Shown: positions 39,954 to 50,648 of the stretch, in pieces
Position numbering within the stretch: the first letter of the stretch is position 1
Layout: the number at the start of each line of letters is the position of its first letter
Assembly: GCF_029854295.1 (NCBI RefSeq)
Contig: NZ_CP122979.1
Span: forward strand, 248,001-312,000
Source: Mesomycoplasma lagogenitalium
GTDB lineage: Bacteria; Bacillota_I; Bacilli_A; Mycoplasmatales; Metamycoplasmataceae
Reading direction: 5' to 3'
Length of the DNA stretch: 64,000 nt
Notes under the pieces: model-generated
What the model was told of the DNA's origin: nothing
The model's input: the letters and a program-made list of their open reading frames with translations, nothing else
Databases searched by the model: none
Made by a program: the position numbers and the translations under genes

Positions 39954-40862
39954 ATGATTTATACATTGACTTTATCACCTTCAATTGATCTTTTGATTGA
40001 AGATGGACAATTTGAATTAAATCAAGTCAATCGGTACCAAAATTCAACACTTTTACCAGGAGGAAAGGGAATTAATGCTTCAATAATTTTAAATCGCCAT
40101 AATTTTCAAACTAAAGCAATTACGTTTTTTGATAAAAATACTTTATATACTTTTTCTTCTTTTTTTAATAAAGAAAATTTAAATTTAATTAACATTGAAA
40201 CGGAAAAAAGTACAAGAATTAATATAAAGTTTTATGGTGATAATACAAATTTTGAATTAAATGGTGCAAGAACAATAATTGATAAAAAATTAAAAGAAAA
40301 ATTATTTAGTGAATTAAATAAAATTACTAGTGATGATTTATTATTAATTATGGGTACTTCTGATGAAAATTTAATTATTGAAATTTTAGATTTATTAAAG
40401 CAAAAGCAAATTAAATTTGTTTTAGACATAGATTCACCAAATTTAAAAACATTTTTAAACTATAAACCATTATTAATAAAACCAAATAAAGATGAATTGG
40501 AAAGAAATTTTAATCTTACTATTAAAAATGAAAATGATTTAATTGAAAGTCTTTATTTTATTCAAAATTTAGGTTCTGAAAATGTTATTATTTCACTTGA
40601 TAAAAATGGTGCATATTTATTAACTGATAAAAATGAAATTTATAAAGCAGTTATTAAACCAATTAAAGTAGTTTCAGCAACTGGTGCAGGTGATACAATG
40701 ATTTCTATTTTTAGCGCTAATTACTTTCTAAACCAAGATGCAGTAAGTGCCTTTAAATTAGCTAATTCAGCTGCAATTGGAACTGTTTTTTCAAAGTGGT
40801 TAGGAACAGAAAAATTAACTAATGATTTTCTTTCAAATGTTGAAATTATTAAAATAAAATAA
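39954..40862 (+). CDS. fruK: 1-phosphofructokinase
   Basis: A 302-aa PfkB-family kinase that makes fructose-1,6-bisphosphate from fructose-1-phosphate and ATP. LPGGKGINASIILNR in the N-terminal part is the substrate loop, and VSATGAGDTMISIFSANYF carries the anion hole and catalytic Asp. It starts one base after fruA, so it is certainly coupled. Unlike the PfkB-like protein at 27557, this one keeps all catalytic residues. Confidence 0.94.
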   Translation: MIYTLTLSPSIDLLIEDGQFELNQVNRYQNSTLLPGGKGINASIILNRHNFQTKAITFFDKNTLYTFSSFFNKENLNLINIETEKSTRINIKFYGDNTNFELNGARTIIDKKLKEKLFSELNKITSDDLLLIMGTSDENLIIEILDLLKQKQIKFVLDIDSPNLKTFLNYKPLLIKPNKDELERNFNLTIKNENDLIESLYFIQNLGSENVIISLDKNGAYLLTDKNEIYKAVIKPIKVVSATGAGDTMISIFSANYFLNQDAVSAFKLANSAAIGTVFSKWLGTEKLTNDFLSNVEIIKIK

Positions 40863-40877
40863 ATTATAATTAAAATC

Positions 40878-40914
40878 AATAGATCGTCTAGAATTTATAG
40901 ATGATCTATTTTAT
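40878..40914 (+). terminator. Terminator after fruK
   Basis: A 13-bp stem AATAGATCGTCTA/TAGATGATCTATT with one G-T pair, then TTTATTTTT. Confidence 0.85.
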
Positions 40915-40993
40915 TTTTATTTTATTTTAATAACAATTTTACAATTACTATTTTTAATTTTTAGTTATTTGAAAGTTTTTAATTATTTTTTTG

Positions 40994-40999
40994 TATAAT
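40994..40999 (+). promoter_or_regulatory. -10 box of leaderless ecfA1 message
   Basis: TATAAT with ATG of ecfA1 7 nt downstream after a T-run and no ribosome site. Confidence 0.6.
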
Positions 41000-41006
41000 T
41001 TTTTTT

Positions 41007-41804
41007 ATGATTAAAGTTAAAAATGTTACCTTTGCTTATAATGAAGGGGGAAAACTTGCATTAAATGACATTAATGTAAGTTTTGAAAAAGGAAAATATA
41101 TTGCTATTTTAGGTCATAATGGCTCAGGAAAATCAACCTTGTCAAAAATTTTAACAGGAATTATTAAACCAACATCAGGAGAAGTTTGAATTAAAGATAT
41201 TTTATTATCAAAAAAAACTTTAAACGAGGCAAGAAAAAATATTGGTATTATTTTTCAAAATCCTGACAATCAATTTGTTGGGGCGACGGTTGAAGATGAT
41301 ATTGCTTTTGGCTTAGAAAATAAAAGAATGTCACCTGAAAAAATGAGAGAAATTATTTATGATTTAGCTAAAAAAGTAGATATGTTTGAACATTTAGAAA
41401 GAGAGCCACAAAATTTATCAGGAGGACAAAAGCAAAGAGTTGCTATTGCCTCTATTTTAGCACTCGATCCTTCAATCATTATTTTTGATGAAGTTACATC
41501 AATGCTTGATCCAAAAGGTAAAAGTGATGTTTTAACTTTAATTCGCGATATTCAACAAACTAGAGAAAAAACACTTATTTCTATAACTCACGATATGGAT
41601 GAAGCAATATTAGCTGATGAATTATTAGTTTTATCGAACGGAAAAGTTATTGCCCAAGGATCGCCTCAAGAAATTTTAAAAAACAAAGAAATTATTGAAA
41701 AAGCAAAAATTGATTCTCCTTTTATTTATAAATTATCAAGTAAATTAAAAGGGATTAGTCCAACATATGATGCAAATGAATTATTGGAGCAAATATGCAA
41801 ATAA
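41007..41804 (+). CDS. ecfA1: Energy-coupling factor transporter ATPase EcfA1
   Basis: A 265-aa ABC ATPase. Walker A is GHNGSGKST, the Q-loop is [20 protein letters not shown] (typical of EcfA1), the signature LSGGQKQR, Walker [13 protein letters not shown] and the H-loop SITHDMDE. It energises vitamin uptake with EcfA2 and EcfT and exchangeable S components such as the one at 22581. It overlaps ecfA2 by 10 nt. The initiating ATG follows a -10 box closely. Confidence 0.95.
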
Positions 41805-42697
41805 AAGTTAATAATATTGTTAAAATTTACGATAAAGATTTACCATCAAAATTTAATGCTATTGACGGTGTTTCAGCACAAATAAATCAAGGAGAATTTA
41901 TTTCAATAATTGGACAAACTGGTAGTGGTAAAACTACATTTATCGAGCATATGAACGGTTTAATATTTCCTGATGCCGGTGAAATTGAATTTGTTTTTAC
42001 AGATGTAGATAAAAAAACAAATCAGGATTTTCAAAGAAAAATCGTTATTAGTAAAAAAAGATTTTTCAAAAGAAAAGTTAAGGGCTTAAAATCAATTAGA
42101 AAAAGGGTGGGTGTTGTTTTTCAATTTGCTGAATATCAATTATTTGAGCAAACAATTGAAAAAGATATTATTTTTGGTGCCATATCTATGGGAATACCAA
42201 AAAAACAAGCAATAGAAGATGCTAAAGAAATCATTGAACTAGTTGGTTTAGATCAAAGTTTTTTACAACGTTCTCCTTTTGATTTATCTGGAGGCCAAAA
42301 AAGAAGAGTAGCAATCGCAGGAATTTTAGCGATGAAACCTGATGTTATTTTCTTTGATGAACCCACAGCAGGTTTAGATCCTGCCGGAATTGAAGAAACA
42401 TTAAAAATTTTTGATAAATTAAATAAATCTGGAAAAACAATTGTTATTGCTACACACGATTTAGATAATGCTTTAACATGAACAAAAAGAACAATTGTTT
42501 TTCAAAATGGTAAAATCATCAAAGATGGTGATACATATGAAATTCTTAGCGATAATGAATTTTTGAAAAACAACCGTATGCAACCTACTAAACTTCTTTC
42601 TTTTGCTAGCGAATTAGAAAGAAGAGGAATGAAAATTGGAAGAGTTACAAATATTGATGAATTAGCAGAAAAAATAAATAAAAATATGGAGGAATAA
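41795..42697 (+). CDS. ecfA2: Energy-coupling factor transporter ATPase EcfA2
   Basis: A 300-aa ABC ATPase. Walker [11 protein letters not shown]-loop [21 protein letters not shown] (typical of EcfA2), signature LSGGQKRR, Walker [13 protein letters not shown]. An inserted basic stretch ([18 protein letters not shown]) lies between Walker A and the Q-loop. It pairs with EcfA1. It starts inside ecfA1 and ends overlapping ecfT (TAATG). Confidence 0.95.
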
Positions 42698-43641
42698 TGA
42701 ATATTGTTGTTGGAAAATATGTTCCTAAAAATACTTTTTTACATCGATTAGATCCAAGATTAAAGTTAATTTTTAATATTCTTTTTATTATTTTCTTTTT
42801 TGTAGTAACTCATTTATTTACACTTTCATTTTTAATTATTCCTACTTTAATCATTTTTATTTTAACTACTGAAAGACCACTTCATTTACTAAAAATGGCA
42901 AAATTACCAATTTTTATTTTCTTATTTATGTCTGTTTTATATGGTTTTTTACTGTATGACACTTCTTCTTTAAAAGAAAATGAAAATTTTATAATTAATG
43001 GTTTTAGTATTAACGATAAAAAACAGGCACATTTAGATTCTTTTAATTTTGTTGATACCGAATGATTTTCTTTTGAAATTTATTTTAAATTTAGATATAC
43101 AAATTTAGTTTTTATTAGATCATTTGTTTTAGGTTTAAGAATTTATTGTATGCTTATAATTACAACTCTTTTAATTTATACAACTAAACCTATTTTATTA
43201 ACTAAAGCAATTGAAGATTTAATTTCGCCATTAAAATTAATTAAAATTAATACTAGTGTAATTGCAATGATTATTTCCATTTCAATTAGATTTATTCCTA
43301 CATTGTTATTAGAGGCAAATAGAATTATAAAAGCTCAAGCATCAAGAGGGGTAGATTTTAAGCATGGAAAAATCAAAGATAAAGTAAAATCGATGATAAC
43401 TTTAACAATCCCTTTATTTGTTTTATCATTTTCAAGAGCAGAAGATTTAGCAAATGCAATGGAAGTCAGAGGCTATGTTCCTTACGAAAAAAGAACTAGA
43501 TATCGTCGTTTATATTTAAAATGATTTGATTATTTATTTATGCTATTTTTAGTTGCATTTATTATCTTTGTAATTTTAATTGAACAAAATGTTTTTGGTC
43601 AATTGCCTCAATTTTGATTATACACAGCACAACTATTTTAG
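42697..43641 (+). CDS. ecfT: Energy-coupling factor transporter transmembrane protein EcfT
   Basis: 314 aa, about five to six membrane segments. The two coupling motifs that contact the ATPases are seen as QASRGVDF and AMEVRGYVP. It is the scaffold that carries substrate-binding S proteins. A soluble loop of about 50 residues (KENENFIINGFSINDKKQ...) is inserted between helices. It has start/stop overlap with ecfA2 and the ribosome site GGAGG just upstream. It ends 7 nt before ligA. Confidence 0.93.
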
Positions 43642-43648
43642 GAGTTAT

Positions 43649-45793
43649 ATGAGCAATGATGAAAAAGAAAAAATCAGAAAGCTGATTTTTGATTTAAGAA
43701 AAGAAATTGAATATCATGATTCTTTATATTTTGAAAAAGATGAACCTGAAATTAGTGATTATGAATATGATAGTAAATTCAAAGAATTAAAAAGACTAGA
43801 AGAAAAATATTTTCATTTACTTTCGCTTGAAGAAATAATGGCTTCACCAATTGAAAAAATGGCTCCTTTAAAAATGAGTCTTTTTAATAAAATAAAGCAC
43901 AACACTCCAATGCTATCTTTAGATAAAGCCTATGAAATTAGTGAAATAGTAAAATTTGAAAATGATGTTTTTACTAAAGTTGGAAAAAACAATAAATTTT
44001 ATGTAGAACCGAAAATTGACGGAATTTCAATGGCGCTCCATTATGAAAATGGTAATTTAGTATCAGCTTTAACTAGAGGAGATGGAAAAGAAGGAGAAGA
44101 TGTTATTGAAAATATTTATAAACTAAAAGATGAAATTGTTCCTAAACAAATTAATTACAAAGAAAAAATTGAAATTCGTGGTGAAATTTATTTAGATAAA
44201 AATTCATTTTTAAAAATGAATGAACAAATTAAAAACGAATATCTTCTATATCAAGAAATTGAAAAAGAAAATCAATTAATTAAACAAGAAAACGAATTAA
44301 GAAAAAATCAAAATTTATCACTGTTAAAAAAGAAAAAAACTACAAAAATATATCGAAAAACTGAATTTTTAAATCCACGAAATGCAGCAGCAGGTATTAT
44401 TAGAAGAAAAAAAGATGGTGATGACAAATTAGAAAAATTAAAAGCATTTTGATATCAAATAATCGATCCAGAAAAGCATCAGATTTTTTATGTAAGTGAT
44501 TCAATTAATTTTTTAAATAAAGAAAAATTTGTGACAAATGATTTAGGTTTATTATTAAATAATAGTGCTGAAATTGAAGAACATATTAATTTAATTGAAC
44601 AAAAAAGAGAACAATTAGATTATGAAATTGATGGAGTGGTAATAAAAGTTAATAGTTATGATTCTTATAATAAACTAGGAAGTACCTCTAAATTCCCTAG
44701 AGGAGCCATTGCCTATAAATTTTATGATCAAGTTGTTAAATCTAAATTAAAGGATATTGTTTATCAAGTTGGAAGAACTGGAAAAATTGCTTATGTTGCA
44801 ATTTTAGAACCTGTTAATTTAAATGGTTCAATTGTTTCAAAAGCATATTTACATAATCATCAAAATATTTTAAATTTAAAAATTCGCTTAAATGAAGAGG
44901 TTTATATAAAAAAATCAGGAGAAATAATTCCCCAAGTTATTTCTTCGGTTAAAAATTTTGATTCAACAAATATAGAGATAATTAAAAAATGCCCTATATG
45001 CGAATTTGATTTATTAGATACTGACAAAGAACAATTTTGTATTAATCAAGATTGTCCAGAAATTAAAATTCAAAAAATCATTCATTTTTTCTCAAAAAAT
45101 GCACTAAATGTCGAAAATCTTTCTGATAAAACTGTTAGGCAGTTTTTTGAATTTAAATTAATAAAAGACGAAATTGATGTATTTTTTTTAGAAAATCAAA
45201 TTGCTAAAATAAATGAATTAAATGATAATGAAAAATTTAATAGTTTTAAAAGAACTTCGATGATAAAACTATTATCAGCAATTAATAATGCTAAAAAAAT
45301 TCCCTTTTTTAGATTTATATATGCATTAGGTATTAAAAATATAGGTCTTAATTTTTCAAAAATCTTATCAAAAAAAATCAAGAGCATTGATCAATTAATT
45401 GATTTTAATTATGAACAATTAATTGAAATAGATAAATTTGGCGAAACTATGGTTCAAGAGTTAAAAAATTACGTTGCTAATCCAAGAAATATTGAATTTT
45501 TAAATAGGTTAAAAACAATTAATTTTGAGTTTTTAGATAATGAAAACGAATATGAATCAAATATTTTAGAAAATAAAAGTTTTGTAATAACAGGAACATT
45601 ATCTAATCCGAGAGAATATTATAAAGATATAATCGAAAAAAATCAAGGTAAATTTTCTAATGCTATTAGTTCCAAAGTTGATTATTTAATAGTTGGAGAA
45701 AATGTTGGAACTAATAAATTAGAAAAAGCAAAAAAATTTAATATTAAAACTATAACTGAAAGTGAATTTTTAGATTTATTAAAAAAAGTATAA
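43649..45793 (+). CDS. ligA: NAD-dependent DNA ligase
   Basis: A 714-aa replicative ligase. The N-terminal domain binds NAD; the catalytic Lys122 is in EPKIDG. Zinc finger cysteines are Cys448, Cys451, Cys464 and Cys469 (CPIC ... CINQDC). HhH repeats and a C-terminal BRCT domain (SFVITGTLSNPREYYKD ... DYLIVGENVGTNKLEKA) follow. The start is the ATG at 43649 with TAGGAG upstream; a longer frame overlapping ecfT is rejected. An insert of about 40 charged residues (ENQLIKQENELRKNQ...) lies in the adenylation domain. Confidence 0.96.
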
Positions 45794-45841
45794 AATTTAT
45801 TTGTTTTTTAGAAAATATATAGTATAATTTTTATGCTTTAT

Positions 45842-45925
45842 GGGGGGGTAGCGAAGCGGCCAAACGCGGGTGGCTGTAACCCACTTTCTAACGATTCGGG
45901 GGTTCGAATCCCTCCCCCCCCACCA
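45842..45925 (+). tRNA. tRNA-Tyr (anticodon GTA)
   Basis: 84 nt with a long variable arm. Acceptor seven G against seven C, anticodon loop CTGTAAC, T-loop TTCGAAT, encoded CCA. Confidence 0.95.
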
Positions 45926-45928
45926 TAT

Positions 45929-46003
45929 TGCCCCATGGCCAAGCGGTAAGGCAGCGGTTTTTGGTGCCGCGATGCGTTAGTTCGAATCTAACTGGGGCAG
46001 CCA
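45929..46003 (+). tRNA. tRNA-Gln (anticodon TTG)
   Basis: 75 nt. Acceptor TGCCCCA/TGGGGCA, anticodon loop TTTTGGT, T-loop TTCGAAT, encoded CCA. Three nt after tRNA-Tyr, so one transcript. Confidence 0.94.
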
Positions 46004-46021
46004 TTTCATATTTATATGACC

Positions 46022-46047
46022 AAGACACCTTTAGGTGTCTTTTTTTA
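46022..46047 (+). terminator. Terminator after the tRNA pair
   Basis: AAGACACC/GGTGTCTT with a TTTA loop, then T-run. Confidence 0.88.
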
Positions 46048-46071
46048 TAATAAAACATAAATGATAAAAAT

Positions 46072-46098
46072 TTGGCACTTTATTATTGAGAGTGCCAA
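46072..46098 (+). promoter_or_regulatory. CIRCE operator (HrcA site) of clpB
   Basis: TTGGCACTT, nine bases, GAGTGCCAA. The consensus is TTAGCACTC-N9-GAGTGCTAA, so the spacing is exact and the arms differ at a few positions. It lies just upstream of a TATAAT (46108-46113), where the repressor HrcA would block transcription except under heat stress. hrcA is not in the window. Confidence 0.9.
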
Positions 46099-46144
46099 AT
46101 TTTGTGCTATAATTATTTTATAAATATAAATTTTGGAGGTATAT

Positions 46145-48268
46145 ATGAATTTTACAGAACAAGAAAATAATAAAAATCCATTAGAACAATTTGGAAAAAA
46201 TTTAACCGAATTAGCTAAATCTAATAAATTGGATCCAGTAATTAATCGTGATGATGAAATACGGAGAATAATAACTATTTTATCTAGAAAAACTAAAAAT
46301 AATCCCGTTTTAGTTGGTGAGCCTGGAGTTGGTAAAACAGCAATAATTGAAGGATTAGCTAGAAAGATAATTGAAGGACAAGTTCCAGAGGATTTAAAAA
46401 ATAAAGAAATTTGAGAAATAGATTTATCATCGATTGTTGCAGGTGCTAGTTATCATGGACAATTTGAAGATCGCTTGAAAAAGATTTTAAAGAAAATAGA
46501 AGAATCAAATGGTAATATTATTGTTTTTATCGATGAAATACATTTATTAATTGGCGCTGGAAAAACTTCCGATGCTCCAATGGATGCGGCAAATATTATT
46601 AAACCAATGATGGCAAGAGGGCAAATAAAATTAATTGGTGCAACTACTTTAGAAGAATATAAATTATATATAGAAAAAGATGCGGCTTTAGAAAGAAGAA
46701 TGCAAAAAATAGATGTTAATGAACCTAATATTGAAGATTCTATTACAATTTTAAGAGGAATTAAAGATCGTCTAGAAACTTTTCATAATGTTAAAATTGA
46801 AGATGATGCACTTATTTCTGCAGTTAAATTATCTTCAAGATACATAACAGATAGATTTTTACCTGACAAGGCAATTGATTTGATTGATGAAGCAAGTGCT
46901 AACATTAAGGTAGAGATGAATTATCAACCTGAAATTATTGGAAAGTTAAAGCAAGAATTTGCAAAACTTGAAATGGAAAAATTTTCATTAGCTAAAGATA
47001 AAAAGCCAGAAAATAAAGAAAAAATAGATAAATTAAATGAACAAATTGCTAAAACAAAGCAAGAAATTAATAAATATAAAGAACTTTTTGAGCAAGAAAA
47101 AAATAATATTTCTTTACATTCAAAATATAAAAATGATTTAGATAATTTAAATAATAAATTTAAAATTTATCAAAGTGAAGGTAAATTTAAAGAGGCATCG
47201 GAAATTTTATATAATCAAATTCCTATGTTAGAAACAAAAATTAAAGAAATTGAAAAACAAGAAAAAGCAAGTTTATTTTTAAAAGATACCGTTTCTGAAG
47301 AAGACATTGCAAAAATTGTTGCAAAGTGAACTAAAATACCAGTCGATAAATTGATTGAAAAAGAAAAAAATAAAATTCTTGATTTAGCTAAAAATTTAAA
47401 ATCAAGAATTAAAGGACAAGATAATGCAATTGATTTAGTTTATAAATCTATTTTAAGATCTAAGGCGAATATAAACGATCCTAATAAACCTATTGGTTCT
47501 TTTATATTTGCTGGTTCAACTGGAGTTGGAAAAACTGAATTAGCAAGAGCGGTTGCTTACTATTTATTTGATTCTGAAAAGCAAATAATTAGATTAGATA
47601 TGTCCGAATATATGGAAAAACATTCGGTATCTAAATTAATCGGTTCGCCTCCTGGATACATTGGATACGAACAAGGTGGACAATTAACAGAAAAAGTTAG
47701 ACAAAATCCATATTCAATTATACTTTTTGACGAAATTGAAAAAGCTCATTATGATGTTGTAAACATTTTATTACAAATTTTAGATAATGGTTTTTTAACC
47801 GATTCAAAAGGAAGAAAAATTAATTTTAGAAATACTATAATTATTATGACAACTAACATAGGTTCAAAAGATATTTTAGAAAATCCTAATATTAATCAGG
47901 AAGAAATAAAAGAAAAATTATTGGAATTTTTTAAACCAGAATTTATAAATCGAGTTGACGAAATCATTAAATTCGAACCATTAAATGATCAAATTTTGGC
48001 AAAAATAACTGAATTAGAACTAAATAAATTAGCAGAAAGATTAAAAAATTCACTAAATATTAATTTAACATTTGAATCTGATGTAATTGAATATGTAGTT
48101 AAAAATACTGATTCAATTAATTATGGAGCCAGACCTATTAAACATTTTATAAAAAGAAATATCGAAACATATTTAGCAAATGAAATTGTTAGTCAAACTA
48201 TTAATAAAAATGATAATATTAGTGTTTTTATTGAAAAAAATCAAGTTAAACACTCAAAAAAGGCATAA
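46145..48268 (+). CDS. clpB: ATP-dependent chaperone ClpB (short form)
   Basis: A 707-aa disaggregase. Two AAA+ modules: Walker A GEPGVGKT near residue 60 and GSTGVGKT near residue 460; sensor and arginine-finger blocks ([22 protein letters not shown]) are present. A coiled-coil middle domain lies between. The usual N-terminal Clp-N repeat of about 150 residues is missing, as known for mycoplasma ClpB. The ATG at 46145 with TTGGAGG upstream is chosen. Control is by CIRCE. It solubilises aggregated proteins with DnaK. Confidence 0.95.
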
Positions 48269-48272
48269 AAAA

Positions 48273-48347
48273 TGGCAGAGGTGACAGGACTCGAACCCAT
48301 AACACACGGGGTTGAAGCCCGTTGTTCTACCATTGAACTACACCTCT
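48273..48347 (-). tRNA. tRNA-Trp reading UGA (anticodon TCA)
   Basis: 75 nt. Acceptor AGAGGTG/CACCTCT, anticodon loop CTTCAAC, T-loop TTCGAGT, discriminator G, encoded CCA. The anticodon UCA reads UGA and UGG, direct evidence for translation table 4. It lies 4 nt after clpB, convergent. Confidence 0.95.
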
Positions 48348-48399
48348 ACAGTAAGATTATTTTACCATAAAATTATTTTAATTTAAAATAAAAAATTAT

Positions 48400-48436
48400 A
48401 TCCAGATTAAATCAATATAAAATCTGGATTTTTTTA
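48400..48436 (+). terminator. Terminator
   Basis: ATCCAGATT/AATCTGGAT with a 12-nt loop and seven T. Confidence 0.85.
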
Positions 48437-48459
48437 TTTAAAGTGTAAAGTATTTTTGC

Positions 48460-48487
48460 TTGACATTTAGATTTTTTTTGGTAAAAT
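48460..48487 (+). promoter_or_regulatory. Promoter of the rpsP operon
   Basis: A perfect -35 TTGACA (48460-48465), 16 nt, then TAAAAT (48482-48487). A 5' leader of about 60 nt follows, in which TTCTTAA and TTAAGAA can pair. Confidence 0.75.
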
Positions 48488-48550
48488 TTATTCATTCTTA
48501 ATTAAATTTTTAAGAATTGATATTAATAATTAATGATACGAAAGGAAAAA

Positions 48551-48811
48551 ATGGTTAAAATAAGATTAAAACGTTTAGGAAGCAAATTTAATCCTGTTTA
48601 TAAAGTGGTTGCTGCTGATGCAAGAGCACCTAGAGATGGAAGATTTATCGAAGTTTTAGGACATTATAACCCACGTTCTAAAGAATTAAAATTAGAAAAA
48701 GAGTTAGTTTTAAAATGACTAAATATCGGTGCTAAACCAACTGATACAGTTAGAAACTTATTAAAAAAAGAAGCAATTATTAAAGAATTTGCTAGTTCAA
48801 AAAATAATTAA
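48551..48811 (+). CDS. rpsP: 30S ribosomal protein S16
   Basis: 86 aa. [40 protein letters not shown] is the S16 signature. The ATG at 48551 has the ACGAAAGGAA ribosome site; an ATG six codons earlier lacks one. The stop overlaps the start of trmD. In most Firmicutes rimM lies between rpsP and trmD; it is absent here. Confidence 0.96.
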
Positions 48812-49485
48812 TGAAAATAAATTTTTTAACTCTGTTTCCAAATTATTTTGATAGTTTTAAAAATGAATCAATAATTGGTAAAGCAATAGAAAAAGGATTG
48901 ATTGAAATAAACATTGTTGATATTAGAGACTTTAGTCAAAATAAACATAAAAAAGTCGATGATCAAATCTATGGCGGTGGTAAAGGAATGCTTTTACAAA
49001 TAGAGCCGATTGATTTAGCGTTGCAAACGGTTTCTGGAAAAAAAATTATAGTAAGCCCTCAAGGTAAAGTGTTTAATCAAAAACTTGCTAGAGAACTTTC
49101 TAAGGAAAAAGAAATAACTTTAATTGCCGGAAGGTATGAAGGATTTGATGAAAGAATTATCGATTATTTAATTGATGAAGAAATTTCAATTGGTGATTAT
49201 GTTTTAACGGGTGGAGAACTACCTGCTATGGTTATTGCTGATGCAATTATTAGATTAGTAGATGGAGTAATAAAAGAAGAATCGCATACAAATGAATCTT
49301 TTGAAAATAATTTATTAGACTATCCACAATACACAAGACCAAGAGAATATAAAGGGATGAAAGTTCCTGAAGTACTTTTTAGTGGTCATCATAAAAATAT
49401 TGAAAATTGGAAAAAAGAAAAACAAATTGAAAAAACTTTAAAAAATAGACCAGATATTATAGAAAGGATTAAAGATGCAAAATAA
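48811..49485 (+). CDS. trmD: tRNA (guanine-N1)-methyltransferase
   Basis: A 224-aa SPOUT enzyme that methylates G37 of tRNAs using SAM. Seen: [64 protein letters not shown] and the C-terminal [25 protein letters not shown]. It is fully typical. It overlaps rpsP by one base and rplS by 11. Confidence 0.96.
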   Translation: MKINFLTLFPNYFDSFKNESIIGKAIEKGLIEINIVDIRDFSQNKHKKVDDQIYGGGKGMLLQIEPIDLALQTVSGKKIIVSPQGKVFNQKLARELSKEKEITLIAGRYEGFDERIIDYLIDEEISIGDYVLTGGELPAMVIADAIIRLVDGVIKEESHTNESFENNLLDYPQYTRPREYKGMKVPEVLFSGHHKNIENWKKEKQIEKTLKNRPDIIERIKDAK

Positions 49486-49831
49486 ATTAATGACTATTGT
49501 TGAAGGTTCGCAAATTAGAAAAGATTTGCCTGCATTTAGACAAGGTGATAATGTTAAAGTACATGTTAGAATTAAAGAAGGTAATAAAGAAAGAATTCAG
49601 ATTTTTGAAGGATTAGTTATTGCAAGAAAAAATTCAGGAACTAGAGAAACTTTTACAGTTAGAAAAATGTCTTATGGATTTGGTGTTGAAAGAACTTTTC
49701 CAGTTAATTCACCAACAATCTCTTCTATCGAAGTAGTGCGTTCTAATAAAGTTAGAAGAGCAAAACTTTACTTTATGAGAGAAAGAAAAGGAAAATCTGC
49801 AAGACTTAAAGAAATTAGAAGAAAAAAATAA
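49475..49831 (+). CDS. rplS: 50S ribosomal protein L19
   Basis: 118 aa. [36 protein letters not shown] and [22 protein letters not shown] are the L19 signature. It starts inside trmD; AAGGATT is the ribosome site. It is last in rpsP-trmD-rplS. Confidence 0.96.
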   Translation: MQNKLMTIVEGSQIRKDLPAFRQGDNVKVHVRIKEGNKERIQIFEGLVIARKNSGTRETFTVRKMSYGFGVERTFPVNSPTISSIEVVRSNKVRRAKLYFMRERKGKSARLKEIRRKK

Positions 49832-49843
49832 CATATTAAAATT

Positions 49844-49870
49844 TAGATATTTTTTAATATCTATTTTTTA
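49844..49870 (+). terminator. Terminator after rplS
   Basis: TAGATATT/AATATCTA with loop TTTT-type and seven T. Confidence 0.78.
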
Positions 49871-49895
49871 TTTTACATAAAAAACAAAGGTAAGA

Positions 49896-50648
49896 ATGGC
49901 GGCAATAAAAAAAATTAGTAAGAAATTAAATTATTACGAAAAAATTGAAAAGAAAATTGAGCAATTATTTTTACAATGTAAAGAAGATGAGATTAAAATA
50001 ATTGTTAATGATGAATTGAATTCACCTTGAATTCCAGAAAAATATGAAAAAAAATTTAAAGCCGTACTCGAATATATCGATTACTATCAAAACTCTTATA
50101 AATATTTTTCAAAATTTTCAGGTAGAAAAAACTGAAAATTTAAAATTGATTTAGATTTGGAAACCATTGTTGATTTATTAATTGAAAAAAATTTCATTTT
50201 AAATGAAATAGGTTTAACAGCGCTTGAAATCATTAAATGAAATAAAGAAAATGTTAAAGAAGTACAATCGGTTTTTGATAATGAACAAATTCCCTTAAGT
50301 TTTAAAAAATATTTTTTTATGTTACTAATAGAAAATGAAGTTAATAGTATTTTTTCAATTGAAAATGGTAAATATATGTTAAATCCAAAATATCACATCA
50401 GCGAAGCACTTGAAGATGAATTGCGCCTATCGAAAAAATTTATAATAGACAAATTTTATAACAACCCAGAAAGAGCTGATATTGTAATTGAAAAATTGGA
50501 AAAATGATTTTTAGATCGTATATTTGAAGTTATTGATCCAGATGAACTTTGGGATAATATGGAAACTTTAATAAAAAGAGAAAAAGCGAGAATTTATTAT
50601 GAAGAGAGAAAATGAAGAGAAAAATCAAAAAAACTCATTAAAAAATAA
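49896..50648 (+). CDS. Conserved mycoplasma protein (DUF3196-like)
   Basis: 250 aa, soluble, strongly helical and charged, complete only with TGA as Trp. It has paired helix patterns (YYEKIEKKIEQLFLQCKEDE..., LEYIDYYQNSYKYF) that suggest TPR-like packing, and an acidic middle followed by a basic end (REKSKKLIKK). It resembles the mycoplasma family DUF3196; the assignment is from memory of the pattern and not certain. It overlaps the M42 peptidase gene by 50 nt, implying cotranscription. Confidence 0.55.

Noticed and set aside
43580-43648. Longer start for ligA inside ecfT
   Set aside because: The ATG at 43649 has TAGGAG 3-8 nt upstream and begins at the normal LigA N-terminus; the extension is hydrophobic sequence from the ecfT frame.
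48273-48347. UCA-anticodon tRNA as selenocysteine tRNA
   Set aside because: It is 75 nt with a short variable arm, unlike tRNA-Sec, and UGA is found at ordinary Trp positions across many genes.
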